In this document: piece by piece, positions 26,407-34,652 of the stretch
Layout of the letters: the number at the start of each line of letters is the position of its first letter
Position numbering within the stretch: position 1 is the stretch's first letter
Assembly (NCBI RefSeq): GCF_000350085.1
Contig: NZ_CAUM01000117.1
Span: 1-64,000, forward strand
From: Mesorhizobium metallidurans STM 2683
Lineage (GTDB): Bacteria; Pseudomonadota; Alphaproteobacteria; Rhizobiales; Rhizobiaceae
Length of the DNA stretch: 64,000 bases
Direction of reading: 5' to 3'
Program-made: the position numbers and the translations under genes
The notes under the pieces: generated by a model
Database searches by the model: none
Seen by the model: only the letters and a program-made list of their open reading frames with translations
Told to the model about the DNA's origin: nothing

Positions 26407-26783
26407 ATGAAACAACGGCCGAAACGCGTTCCGTCGTTGTCGAGCGTGAGATCCCTTATCCGCCGGAAAAGATCTGGCGCGCGCTCACGCAATCACACCT
26501 GATCGAGGAGTGGGGCAGCCGCTTCAATCTTACCGCGGACTGGGGCGCGGTGGACTGTCAGGTTCAGGCAGTCGAGCCGGCCAAAACGCTGTCCTACACC
26601 TGGGACACCAAGGATCTCAGGAGTGTCGTCACCTGGACGCTCACCCCGACGAGCACGGGAACCCATCTGCGCATGGAGCAGTCGGGCTTCCGGGCGGACC
26701 AGCGGCCCTATTATCAGGGCGCAACGGTCGGGTGGCGCAAATTCTTCGCGAACCTGGAACAAGTCCTGGCGCGGTTGGATTGA
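26403..26783 (+). CDS. SRPBCC/AHSA1-domain protein
   Basis: A 126-residue helix-grip protein of the AHSA1-like SRPBCC group: EREIPYPPEKIWRALTQSHLIEEW at the N-terminus, TLSYTWD, WTLTPTSTGTHLRMEQSGF and a C-terminal helix WRKFFANLEQVL. Such proteins bind hydrophobic ligands and are commonly encoded right after SdpR-type ArsR regulators, as here. ATG 26403 overlaps the ArsR stop. Its ligand is unknown. Confidence 0.9.
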   Translation: MNETTAETRSVVVEREIPYPPEKIWRALTQSHLIEEWGSRFNLTADWGAVDCQVQAVEPAKTLSYTWDTKDLRSVVTWTLTPTSTGTHLRMEQSGFRADQRPYYQGATVGWRKFFANLEQVLARLD

Positions 26784-26835
26784 CGTCTGCCGGTTGCAAG
26801 GAAGGCTGCCGTTTCGTCTTCAGGGGAGGTGTGAA

Positions 26836-27063
26836 TTGAATTGGAACAACTGGGTCAGGCAGATCCACCGCTGGCTGTCTATTGCCTTTACGGTGACCGT
26901 CGTCGCCAACTTCGTCGCCATGGGATCGGGAGAACCTCCTCTCTGGGTGGTCTACTCGCCGCTCCTGCCGCCCGCCTTGCTGCCGTTCACCGGCCTGTAC
27001 ATGTTCGTGCTGCCCTATGCCACCAGGTGGCGCAGCGGGCGAGGCGCCAGCGTACTGGAGTGA
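26836..27063 (+). CDS. Small two-helix membrane protein
   Basis: A 75-residue protein beginning at TTG 26836, chosen because GGGGAGG stands six bases upstream and no ATG or GTG in frame fits. It has two hydrophobic segments (WLSIAFTVTVVANFVAMG and a longer one from LWVVYSPLLPPALLP to YMFVLPYA) and a basic C-terminal end. I do not recognise a named family. It follows the ArsR operon in the same direction and may belong to it. Confidence 0.65.
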   Translation: MNWNNWVRQIHRWLSIAFTVTVVANFVAMGSGEPPLWVVYSPLLPPALLPFTGLYMFVLPYATRWRSGRGASVLE

Positions 27064-27068
27064 ACAAA

Positions 27069-27536
27069 ATGGCCAGGACGTCCAGGAAGCCGGCGAAGAC
27101 CGCAAAGGAGACCACCGCCCAAGAGGCTGCTGCGAAGCCGGCCCTGTTGTCAGGCGGCAACCCCCAGATCGCAAAGGCCTATGGGGATGCCCCCGTACAG
27201 GCCTACATCGCGGCCATGCCGGGCTGGAAAAGCGACGTCGGCCTACGCCTCGACGCGCTCATCGTGCGCGCTGTCCCCGGCGTATACAAGGCGGTCAAGT
27301 GGAACTCGCCCTTCTATGGCATCGAGGGCCAAGGCTGGTTCCTCGGCATCCACTGCTTCACGAAATACGTCAAGGTGGCTTTCTTCCGCGGCACGTCGCT
27401 GCAGCCTGTTCCTCCCGGCCAGTCCAAACAAAAGGAAGTGCGCTATCTCGACATCCACGAGGACGACCAGCTCGACGAAGCCCAGTTCGTCGCCTGGGTA
27501 AAGCAAGCCAGCCAATTGCCCGGCGAACGGATGTGA
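27069..27536 (+). CDS. DUF1801 (YdhG-like) domain protein
   Basis: A 155-residue protein with a Lys/Ala-rich N-terminal tail followed by a DUF1801 domain: YIAAMPGWKSDVGLRLDALI, then KWNSPFYGIEGQGWFLGIHCFTKY, and the C-terminal VRYLDIHEDDQLDE. The domain resembles the frataxin-like YdhG/YobU fold; no enzymatic role is established. It starts six bases after the stop of the small membrane protein and is followed nine bases later by a second DUF1801 gene. Confidence 0.85.
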   Translation: MARTSRKPAKTAKETTAQEAAAKPALLSGGNPQIAKAYGDAPVQAYIAAMPGWKSDVGLRLDALIVRAVPGVYKAVKWNSPFYGIEGQGWFLGIHCFTKYVKVAFFRGTSLQPVPPGQSKQKEVRYLDIHEDDQLDEAQFVAWVKQASQLPGERM

Positions 27537-27544
27537 CAACAACC

Positions 27545-28000
27545 ATGAAGACAGCGAGAACAGCCATGAAGAGGAGCGACTCGAATGAAGGGGAAGCCTC
27601 TCCCTCCCAGTTGATGGATGCGAGAATCAGGGAGTTGGGCGATTGGCGGGGCGAGACGCTCGCCCGGATTCGGCATCTCATCAAGCAAGCCGATCCCGAA
27701 GCGGTCGAGGAGTGGAAGTGGAGAGGGGTTCCGGTGTGGTCGCACGCCGGAATCATCTGCACCGGCGAGACCTGCAAGAATGTCGTGAAGATGACCTTTG
27801 CCAAGGGCGCCTCGCTGGAGGATCCTTCGGGCCTCTTCAACTCCAGCCTCGAAGGCAACACCAGGCGCGCCATCGATATTCATGAAGCCGACACGATCGA
27901 TGAAGAGGCGTTGAAGGCGCTCATTCGCGCCGCCGTGGCACTGAACATGTCGGCGCGAGCCCGCCCCGCCCGCTCTCGGAAAACGCCAAAGAGCGCCTGA
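27545..28000 (+). CDS. DUF1801 domain protein, second copy
   Basis: A 151-residue protein with the same domain as its upstream neighbour: MDARIRELGDWRGETLARIRHLI, EEWKWRGVPVWSHAGIICTGE, VVKMTFAKGASLEDP and RAIDIHEADTIDEEAL. It is only distantly similar to the first copy, so this is an old pair, not a recent duplication. Start ATG 27545; ATG 27566 is an alternative. The basic tail (ARARPARSRKTPKSA) may contact nucleic acid, but this is speculative. Confidence 0.85.
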   Translation: MKTARTAMKRSDSNEGEASPSQLMDARIRELGDWRGETLARIRHLIKQADPEAVEEWKWRGVPVWSHAGIICTGETCKNVVKMTFAKGASLEDPSGLFNSSLEGNTRRAIDIHEADTIDEEALKALIRAAVALNMSARARPARSRKTPKSA

Positions 28001-28208
28001 AAGCATTTCTATCCTCGCGTTATCGAAGCCGGCTCTTTGCGCACGACTGCGATCCGCAACTGTTCACAAAACGACGCAAATCACCTCTGCGGCAGGGCAG
28101 TATTTTATTGCATCTTGCCGCTATCCTCGGCAGAAGCGATCGGGGAGTGCGGGTGGAGAAGCGTGCGTCCTGACGGGCCGCAAATTTTACAGCCATGGGA
28201 GCACCTTC

Positions 28209-29111
28209 GTGACCAAAACAACCGCCTCAAATCCACTGGGTGTTCATGCTCTTGTGTGGGCTGGCGACACGTCGCGTCAGTCGATCGAAGTCGCCGTCGC
28301 CCGCACCTCCGAGTCTGGCTTCGACCTTCTCGAACTGTCGCTGCACGATCTCGACCGCCTGGACGTCGCTCATGCAAAGGGCTTGCTGCTTAATGCGGGG
28401 CTCCACGTCGCCTGCTCGCGCGGCCTGGCCTTTGATGCGGACGTGTCCAACGAGGACACAGCGGTGGTGGAACGCGGCGCGCAATTGCTCAAGGCATCGC
28501 TCGATGCGACGGCGGGCCTCGGCGGCCGCGTGCTCACCGGCGCGCTCTACAGCGCCCTTGGCAAATACGGCTATCCGGTAAGCGCCCGCGGTCGCGCCAA
28601 TGCAGTATCCGTGCTCCGCGACCTTGCCAAGGCCGCCTCGGCAGTCGATGTCGTGCTTGGCCTGGAGGTCTGCAATCGCTACGAGACAAACGTCGTCAAT
28701 ACGGCAAGACAGGCCCTCGAACTGGCCGACGACATCGGCGCCGACAACATCATGATCCACCTCGACACCTATCACATGAACATCGAGGAGGACGACCTGG
28801 TGCGCCCGCTGCATTTGGTCGGCGACCGGCTCGGCTATGTGCATATCGGCGAGAACCATCGCGGTCTGCTGGGCTCCGGCCATATCGACTTCACCGGCTT
28901 CTTCCATGCGCTCGACGACATTGGCTATCACGGGCCAATAACGTTCGAATCCTTCTCGTCTGCGGTGGTGGCGCCGGGACTGTCGCACGATCTGGCGATC
29001 TGGCGGGATCTGTGGACCGACGGCGGCGCGATCGCCTTGCATGCCCGCCAGTTCGCCGCATCCCAGATCGAGGCGGCGAAGGCCAGGCCAAGTTCGGGCG
29101 AGCGACGCTAG
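28209..29111 (+). CDS. Sugar 3-epimerase-like TIM-barrel protein (D-tagatose/D-psicose 3-epimerase family)
   Basis: A 300-residue AP-endonuclease-2-type TIM barrel. Metal and catalytic residues of ketose 3-epimerases are in place: Glu in GLEVCNRYETN, Asp in IHLDTYHMNIEE (a hallmark of this family), His in YVHIGENHRG and Glu in TFESFS. It would interconvert ketoses at C3. GTG 28209 follows a GGGAGC site. Gap 28001-28208 holds no other gene. Downstream is a nucleoside deaminase, 38 bases away, so the two may be co-transcribed. No transporter is adjacent. Confidence 0.88.
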   Translation: MTKTTASNPLGVHALVWAGDTSRQSIEVAVARTSESGFDLLELSLHDLDRLDVAHAKGLLLNAGLHVACSRGLAFDADVSNEDTAVVERGAQLLKASLDATAGLGGRVLTGALYSALGKYGYPVSARGRANAVSVLRDLAKAASAVDVVLGLEVCNRYETNVVNTARQALELADDIGADNIMIHLDTYHMNIEEDDLVRPLHLVGDRLGYVHIGENHRGLLGSGHIDFTGFFHALDDIGYHGPITFESFSSAVVAPGLSHDLAIWRDLWTDGGAIALHARQFAASQIEAAKARPSSGERR

Positions 29112-29149
29112 ACCGATTTTGTGGTGCTGCGAACAGCGAGAACCAATCG

Positions 29150-29635
29150 ATGACCGGGAAGGCCATGCCTATCGACCACGAGTATTTTCTGCGCCAGGCC
29201 TTCAAGGTCGCGATCCGGGCTCAGGAAACCGGCAACCATCCCTTCGGCGCGATCCTGGTCGGACCGGACGGCAGCGTGCTGATGGAGCAGGAGAACGCTT
29301 TCAATCCGACCCGCGACATGACCGGTCATGCCGAGCGCGTGCTGATGACCCGGGCTTCGCAAGGCTACGAGCCCGCTTACCTGCGCCAATGCACCATGTA
29401 CACGTCAGCCGAACCCTGTGCGATGTGCGCAGGCGCCGCCTATTGGGCGGGCATTGGCCGGGTCGTCTATGGGCTCGGCGAAAGTGAGCTGAAGGCGATC
29501 ACCGGCAATCATCCGGAAAACCCGACCCTCGACCTGCCCTGCCGGACGGTTTTCGAAGCCGGTCAGCGCACTGTCGAGGTCATCGGGCCGATGCTGGTCG
29601 AAGAAGCCGCGAAAATGCACGAGGGTGTCTGGTAG
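29150..29635 (+). CDS. Nucleoside/base deaminase (CDA superfamily, guanine deaminase-like)
   Basis: A 161-residue zinc deaminase with HAE (His60, Glu62 in TGHAERV) and the second zinc motif PCAMC (Cys90, Cys93 in EPCAMCAGA). Size and layout are those of bacterial guanine/cytosine deaminases of the CDA fold rather than tRNA-specific TadA. It would hydrolytically deaminate a purine or pyrimidine base. ATG 29150 was preferred; ATG 29165 is close and also plausible. Its substrate would fit with compounds brought in by the two BMP-type importers of this window. Confidence 0.9.
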   Translation: MTGKAMPIDHEYFLRQAFKVAIRAQETGNHPFGAILVGPDGSVLMEQENAFNPTRDMTGHAERVLMTRASQGYEPAYLRQCTMYTSAEPCAMCAGAAYWAGIGRVVYGLGESELKAITGNHPENPTLDLPCRTVFEAGQRTVEVIGPMLVEEAAKMHEGVW

Positions 29636-29800
29636 GGCTCAGCTTAATCCCCGAGCAGGCGCCGCTACCAGTGTCCGAGTGCAACTGGCGCCAGCGATAT
29701 GCATGGCGCGAGCCGCTAGTCCGATCACCCATGTGAAATGACGTTGTTGCACTCAAGGCTTACTGCTGTACCTTCAAAGGTTGTGGAGGTGTGAGCTCTT

Positions 29801-32479
29801 ATGCTGCTTGAGCGAGAGGGGCCGCTTGGAACGTTGTTGGCCCGGGCCGAGAGAGCCGCGGCCGGACACGGCGCGACCGTGCTGGTGGACGGCGAAGCGG
29901 GCGTTGGCAAGACTTCGCTCCTGCGCGAATTCGCTGAGGAGGCCGACGGGAATTGCCGGGTGCTGTGGGGCTGGTGCGAGGCGCTCTTTACACCACGCCC
30001 GCTCGGTCCTCTTCAGGACATGGCGCACCTGCTACACCCTCGCGTGGCGGCGCTGCTCGAGGAGACCGCGGCGCCGGAGCGGCTTTTCCCGGCATTGTTG
30101 AGCGCGCTTCAGCACACCAAGGGCACGACCGTGCTTATCTTCGAGGATATGCATTGGGCTGATAATGCGACACTTGACCTGGTAAGATACCTCGGTCGCC
30201 GCGTCTCCCTGCTTCGTACAATGCTGGTGCTCAGCATGCGCAGGGACGAGATAAGTGCCGATCATCCTCTGACCCACGTGCTCGGCGACCTTCCGTCCGC
30301 CTCGGTGCGCCGCCTGACGCTGGAACCGCTGTCTTCCCAGGCAGTGACAGTGTTGGCCGAGCAGGCCGGCCGCTCCGCCGACGGGCTTTATCGCATTACC
30401 GAGGGCAATCCCTTCTTCGTCACCGAGCTCCTGTCCAGCAGTGAGGCCGAACCGGGGCGCGTGCCCGATTCCATACGCGACGCGGTCTGGTCGCGCCTGT
30501 CACGCCTGACGCCCGGAGAGCGCGAGGTGCTGGAGGTCATGAGCATTATGCCGGGCAGCGTCGAGCCATGGCTGATCCGGTCACTTCTCGGGGACGAGGC
30601 CGAGGCTCTCGTGGACCGGTGCGTGGGGCGTGGATTGCTGCGGCGGGACGGTCAGGGCGCGCTGACGTTTCGCCACGAGCTTGCCAGGGAAGCCACCCTC
30701 GACCGCCTCGCTCCGTCTCTCCAACGGTCGCTTCATGCGAAAGTCGAAGCGGCACTCTCCGAGCTTCCGGCGGCGCAGGCAAGCGCTCTGCTTTGGCGAC
30801 GGGTACACCATGCCGGGGGCGCCGACAACGGCGAACGCGTACTGGAGCTCGCGCCGCGGGCCGCCCGGCAGGCCGCGCGTCTGGGCGCGCATCGAGAGGC
30901 AGCTTCACATCTGGCGACCGCGCTGAGATACGTTTCAGGGGCGCCGTCGGCGCTGGCAGCCCAGCTTTGTGAAGACTGGGCCTACGAGGCGGGCCTGTCA
31001 CTGTTCGTCTATGATGAAATCATCGAGGCACGGCATCGCGCGATTGCGATCTGGCGGGAGCTTGGGCGCATCGATAAGGTCGGTGCCAATCTGCGCTGGC
31101 TGTCGCGTCTCCACTGGCGCCGCGGAGAGGGTCAGGAGGCGGAAGACCACGCGGATCAGGCGGTGCGCGAAGTGGAGACTCTGCCGCCCGGGCCGGAACT
31201 GGCGATGGCCTACAGCACGCGCTCGCAGCTCCACATGCTGCATTATCGCTTTGATGAAGCAATCGATTGGGGCTCGCGCGCGATCGCGCTGGCCGATCAA
31301 TTGGGCGAAGTCGAAACACGCGTCCACGCTTTGAACAATGTCGGCACCTCTCTCCTGTTCGCTGACCGTCCGGGCGGCCGCGAACGGCTGGAGGAGAGCC
31401 TCGCGCTGGCACTCGAACACGGGTTTCACGACCATGCGTCGCGAGCCTATACCAACTTCGCCGAAGGCGCGGTGGTGTCCAAGGACTTCGCCCTGGCCGA
31501 ACGGCTGCTCGCGGAAGGGACGGCGTATTGCGCAAGGCATGACCTCGATTCGGCGGCGCAATACCTGCTCGGCCGGCAGGCACAGCTTCGTACCGAGCAG
31601 GGCCGCTTTCGCGAGGCCGAGACGATTGCCCAGGGCGTCATGAACCTGGAGCGCCTGCCGATGGTTATGCACCTGCCGGCTCTGACGGAACTCGGCAGGG
31701 CGCGGGTCCGGCTGGGTGAACCCGGTGGCGCGGCCCTGCTGGAGCAGGCACTCCAGGAGGGTCTGTCGACCGGCGAGGCTCAACGCGTCATACCCGTTCG
31801 CCTGGCGCTGGCCGAGGCCGCTTGGCTTGCCGAGGAGCCCGACGCCGGCCGCGAGCAACTGACGGCCCTCGCCGAAATGGACCTCGACAATTTCCGTCCC
31901 TGGGATGTCGGCGAACTGGCAATCTGGTGGCAGCGCTGCGGGATGGCGGGATCGCTGCCGGTGCCGGCCGCCCGCATTCCCTTGCCGCGAGCACTGGAAC
32001 TTCGCGGCGACCCGACGGCGGCTTCGGCCGAATGGTCCCGCCTGGGTCTTCCCTATGAGTCGGCGCTCGCTCTCATGCAGGTCCGCGGAAGCGATGCCGG
32101 CGCGGCGCTGGCTCGCGCCGTAACTACATTCGAGGGCCTCGAAGCGCGCCCAGCGGCAGTGCTGGCGCGAAAGCTGGCGCAGCGCATTGGAGCCGCCGGT
32201 CAACTGCCGAAGCAGCGCCGGGGGCCGTACGCCGTGGCCAGGCAGCACCCGCTAGGCCTGACGAGGCAAGAACAACAGGTGCTCACAATGATCGCTCAAG
32301 GTTTGGGCAACAAGGAGGCGGCACGGCGCCTGTCGCGCTCGCCGCGGACAATCGAGCACCAGGTTTCCGCCGTGCTCGGCAAATTCAGCGCGGCAAACCG
32401 GATGGAAATTCTGCTCCGCCTTCGCGGCGAGCCCTGGCTTTTGCCGCCGGCGGACGCCCTGCAAGCCCGTGAAAATTAG
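29801..32479 (+). CDS. Large ATPase-LuxR transcriptional regulator (LAL-like)
   Basis: An 892-residue regulator with three parts. The N-terminal AAA ATPase has Walker A GEAGVGKT (31-38) and Walker B VLIFEDMHWAD (111-121). A long helical, TPR-like middle runs from about 300 to 800. The C-terminal LuxR-type helix-turn-helix is LTRQEQQVLTMIAQGLGNKEA followed by SRSPRTIEHQVSAVLGKF. Such proteins are ATP- and ligand-dependent activators. ATG 29801 follows GGAGGT. No adjacent target operon is obvious. Confidence 0.92.
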   Translation: MLLEREGPLGTLLARAERAAAGHGATVLVDGEAGVGKTSLLREFAEEADGNCRVLWGWCEALFTPRPLGPLQDMAHLLHPRVAALLEETAAPERLFPALLSALQHTKGTTVLIFEDMHWADNATLDLVRYLGRRVSLLRTMLVLSMRRDEISADHPLTHVLGDLPSASVRRLTLEPLSSQAVTVLAEQAGRSADGLYRITEGNPFFVTELLSSSEAEPGRVPDSIRDAVWSRLSRLTPGEREVLEVMSIMPGSVEPWLIRSLLGDEAEALVDRCVGRGLLRRDGQGALTFRHELAREATLDRLAPSLQRSLHAKVEAALSELPAAQASALLWRRVHHAGGADNGERVLELAPRAARQAARLGAHREAASHLATALRYVSGAPSALAAQLCEDWAYEAGLSLFVYDEIIEARHRAIAIWRELGRIDKVGANLRWLSRLHWRRGEGQEAEDHADQAVREVETLPPGPELAMAYSTRSQLHMLHYRFDEAIDWGSRAIALADQLGEVETRVHALNNVGTSLLFADRPGGRERLEESLALALEHGFHDHASRAYTNFAEGAVVSKDFALAERLLAEGTAYCARHDLDSAAQYLLGRQAQLRTEQGRFREAETIAQGVMNLERLPMVMHLPALTELGRARVRLGEPGGAALLEQALQEGLSTGEAQRVIPVRLALAEAAWLAEEPDAGREQLTALAEMDLDNFRPWDVGELAIWWQRCGMAGSLPVPAARIPLPRALELRGDPTAASAEWSRLGLPYESALALMQVRGSDAGAALARAVTTFEGLEARPAAVLARKLAQRIGAAGQLPKQRRGPYAVARQHPLGLTRQEQQVLTMIAQGLGNKEAARRLSRSPRTIEHQVSAVLGKFSAANRMEILLRLRGEPWLLPPADALQAREN

Positions 32480-32940
32480 GCAAGCTCGCGAAAACCGGAA
32501 AGATCGGTTGCCAGGAAACCAAGCGACCGTGCCGATGTGCGCGGATGCCGCCATCGGAGCCGCCGCCGACCGCATGGCGATACCGCTGCGTACAAAACGC
32601 GTCGTTCCTGACGAACGCCTGTCCGCTGGAACCGCACGAAACTTAGGTAGTTCCCGCAAAGGCAAGAACATGCCCGCGAAAACCGGGAAACCGGCTGCCT
32701 AAAAATGGGTGATGGCACCGATTTGCGTGCCCGCCGGCACGCATAGAGTTGGGCTCGCAGCGTGGAAGACTTCCCAAGATCATCCACGCCTTCCTGATCC
32801 GAAGGAAGAGGGCAGTGGGGTGAGGCGCAGGAAGCCGCCGACGGCGTCGAAATCGCGCGCCGTCGGCGGGTGCCCGCACCGATCCTTCAAGTCGGGAGCG
32901 CTGCCCCTCTGCGATCCACGCGTGATCAGGAGGGAATGCC
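32480..32940. other. Gene-free leader region with degenerate repeats
   Basis: No credible gene. Two similar segments (32484-32512 and 32672-32699) share CGCGAAAACCGG and a following TGCC end and could each form small CCGG-based stems. A strong separate hairpin lies at 32835-32869, and AGGAGGG near 32930 is the ribosome binding site of the LysE gene. Confidence 0.5.
32835..32869 (+). other. Strong hairpin in the LysE leader
   Basis: Perfect 12-bp stem: CCGCCGACGGCG (32835-32846) with CGCCGTCGGCGG (32858-32869), 11-base loop. A smaller GGTGC/GCACC stem follows at once. No T-run follows, so it is not an ordinary terminator on the plus strand; attenuation of the exporter gene is possible. Confidence 0.6.
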
Positions 32941-33567
32941 GTGTCAAGCTCGCTTCTTTTGTCGACGGCCATGTTTCAATTCCTGGCGGCCTACACGGTG
33001 ATCGTGATCACGCCCGGGCCCATCGGGCTCGCGACCGGCAGCCTTGCCTCCCTGCACGGCTTCGCCAGGACGATCCCGCTCCTGGCGGGCATCGGCGTCG
33101 GAACCGCCGTTCTGGCGACCTTGGTGGCATTCGGCGCCATTCACCTCGCCGAATCCCTGTCGATGCCGACGGTCAAGATCGCGGGCGCGACGGTCCTTGG
33201 CTGGATGGCACTGCGCATCGCCAGAACGGCGCCGCCTGCCACCGGTGAAGCGCCTCGCAAACGGCAGACCGAATTGTTTGCCGGAGGTTTTCTCATCAGC
33301 TTTCTTTCGCCTGAAGCTGCCACCTTCTTCGCCGTCGTCTTCCTGGGGCTGATGCTGCCGATCCAGAATTCGAGCGAGGTGCTCATGGTGGCTGCCGTCG
33401 TCGCGATCTTCGATATAGGCTGGTATGGCTTTCTAGCCATTGTCCTTTCGCGTCCGGTCGTGCGCGCTGCCGCGGTGCGGCGTCACCGCGCCATCTCCCG
33501 GGCGGCTGGGGCAGTGCTCGCAATCCTGGCCCTCGTCTCGGCCCTATCCGCCTTTCCATCCGACTGA
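32941..33567 (+). CDS. LysE/RhtB-family amino acid exporter
   Basis: A 208-residue inner-membrane protein with about six hydrophobic segments. The family's opening is clear: FQFLAAYTVIVITPGPIGLATGSLASLHGFA, including the TPGP motif in the first helix. A second conserved block is FAGGFLISFLSPEAATFFAVVF. It exports an amino acid or derivative. GTG 32941 follows AGGAGGG. It converges on the nucleoside hydrolase operon and has no obvious operon partner. Confidence 0.9.
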   Translation: MSSSLLLSTAMFQFLAAYTVIVITPGPIGLATGSLASLHGFARTIPLLAGIGVGTAVLATLVAFGAIHLAESLSMPTVKIAGATVLGWMALRIARTAPPATGEAPRKRQTELFAGGFLISFLSPEAATFFAVVFLGLMLPIQNSSEVLMVAAVVAIFDIGWYGFLAIVLSRPVVRAAAVRRHRAISRAAGAVLAILALVSALSAFPSD

Positions 33568-33708
33568 GACGGACGTTTCGCGGCTATTCAGGTGGCCGAC
33601 GACCTCTGGGTTTGCCGGCCCTGTGCCACAGCGAGGTATCCACTCGGACCGACATCCGATCCCCGTTGAGGGGAATTCAAACCATGCCGGTCACGGTTCG
33701 AATTCGGC

Positions 33709-34641
33709 CTAATCCCGCAGCAGGTCGAACATCAGTTTGAAGAAGCGGTCCGCATCGACTTCGTGCGCGATGCGGGCATTGTCCTGTTCGCCACGCTCAC
33801 CCCAGAAATCGGCAACGGTCGCGCCGAATGCGTAGGTGCCCGATAAGTTGACGCCGATATGGGCGGGACGCGTGCGAACCAGTGTTGGGTCGATGGCCAG
33901 CGCCAGCACCAGAGGATCGTGCATCGCCCCACCGACGCCCATCGAGTTGCGATGCAGCTTCTCGTAGAACAGCAGCCAGTCGTTGACGAGCCGGCCGAGC
34001 GGCGTGTCGATCGTCGCCAGTTCGGCATATTGCGGCGCCTCGATCAGAACCTGCATGGTGACATCGAGGCCGACCATCAGGATCGGCACGCTACTGTCCA
34101 GGACGATCTTCAGCGCTTCCGGGTCGCAGAAGGCATTGAACTCGGTCGGCGTGATGATCTCGCTCCTGCGATAGAACACGCCGCCCATCCAGATCAGTTC
34201 CTTGATCTTGGGCAGCACGTCGCGATGCTTCAGGATCAAAAGGCCGATATTGCTCAGCGGTCCGGTGGCGACCACCAGGATCGGCTCGGGCGCGGCGCGC
34301 AGCGTGTCGGCGAGGAAATCGACGGCATGCTGCTCGACCGGCTTGATTGTGGCCTGCGGCAGATAGGGCGAGCCTTCGAGACCGCTCGGCCCGTCGGCGG
34401 TACCGAGCACCAGGGGCCGCGCCAATGGACGGTGGCAGCCCTGCGCCACCGGCACGTCGCCGGCGCCGATGAATTCGAGGATGCGCAGCGCATTGGTCGT
34501 CGTCTTCTCGACCTCGGCGTTGCCGCAGGTCGTGGTGACGCCGAGCAGTTTGATGGCCGGTGAGCGATGCGCCATGACCAGCGCAATGGCATCGTCGTGG
34601 CCGGGGTCGCAATCGAACAGGATGGGAGTGGCAATGGTCAT
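33709..34641 (-). CDS. Inosine/uridine-preferring nucleoside hydrolase
   Basis: A 310-residue N-ribohydrolase that splits a nucleoside into ribose and base. The calcium/ribose motif DCDPGHDDAIAL stands at the N-terminus, followed by GVTTTCGNAEVEKTT, LVVATGPLSNIGLL, EFNAFCDPEAL and the C-terminal Asp in GGAMHDPLVLAL. ATG 34641 has GAGGGACG upstream; a GTG at 34656 overlapping the preceding gene is possible. Last gene of the BMP importer operon, so the imported nucleoside-like compound is cleaved in the cytoplasm. Confidence 0.93.
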   Translation of the reverse strand: MTIATPILFDCDPGHDDAIALVMAHRSPAIKLLGVTTTCGNAEVEKTTTNALRILEFIGAGDVPVAQGCHRPLARPLVLGTADGPSGLEGSPYLPQATIKPVEQHAVDFLADTLRAAPEPILVVATGPLSNIGLLILKHRDVLPKIKELIWMGGVFYRRSEIITPTEFNAFCDPEALKIVLDSSVPILMVGLDVTMQVLIEAPQYAELATIDTPLGRLVNDWLLFYEKLHRNSMGVGGAMHDPLVLALAIDPTLVRTRPAHIGVNLSGTYAFGATVADFWGERGEQDNARIAHEVDADRFFKLMFDLLRD

Positions 34642-34652
34642 CGTATCGTCCC

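Noticed and set aside
32469-32702. 77-codon frame after the LuxR-type gene
   Set aside because: No ribosome binding site, runs through repeated CCGG-type sequence, no recognisable family.
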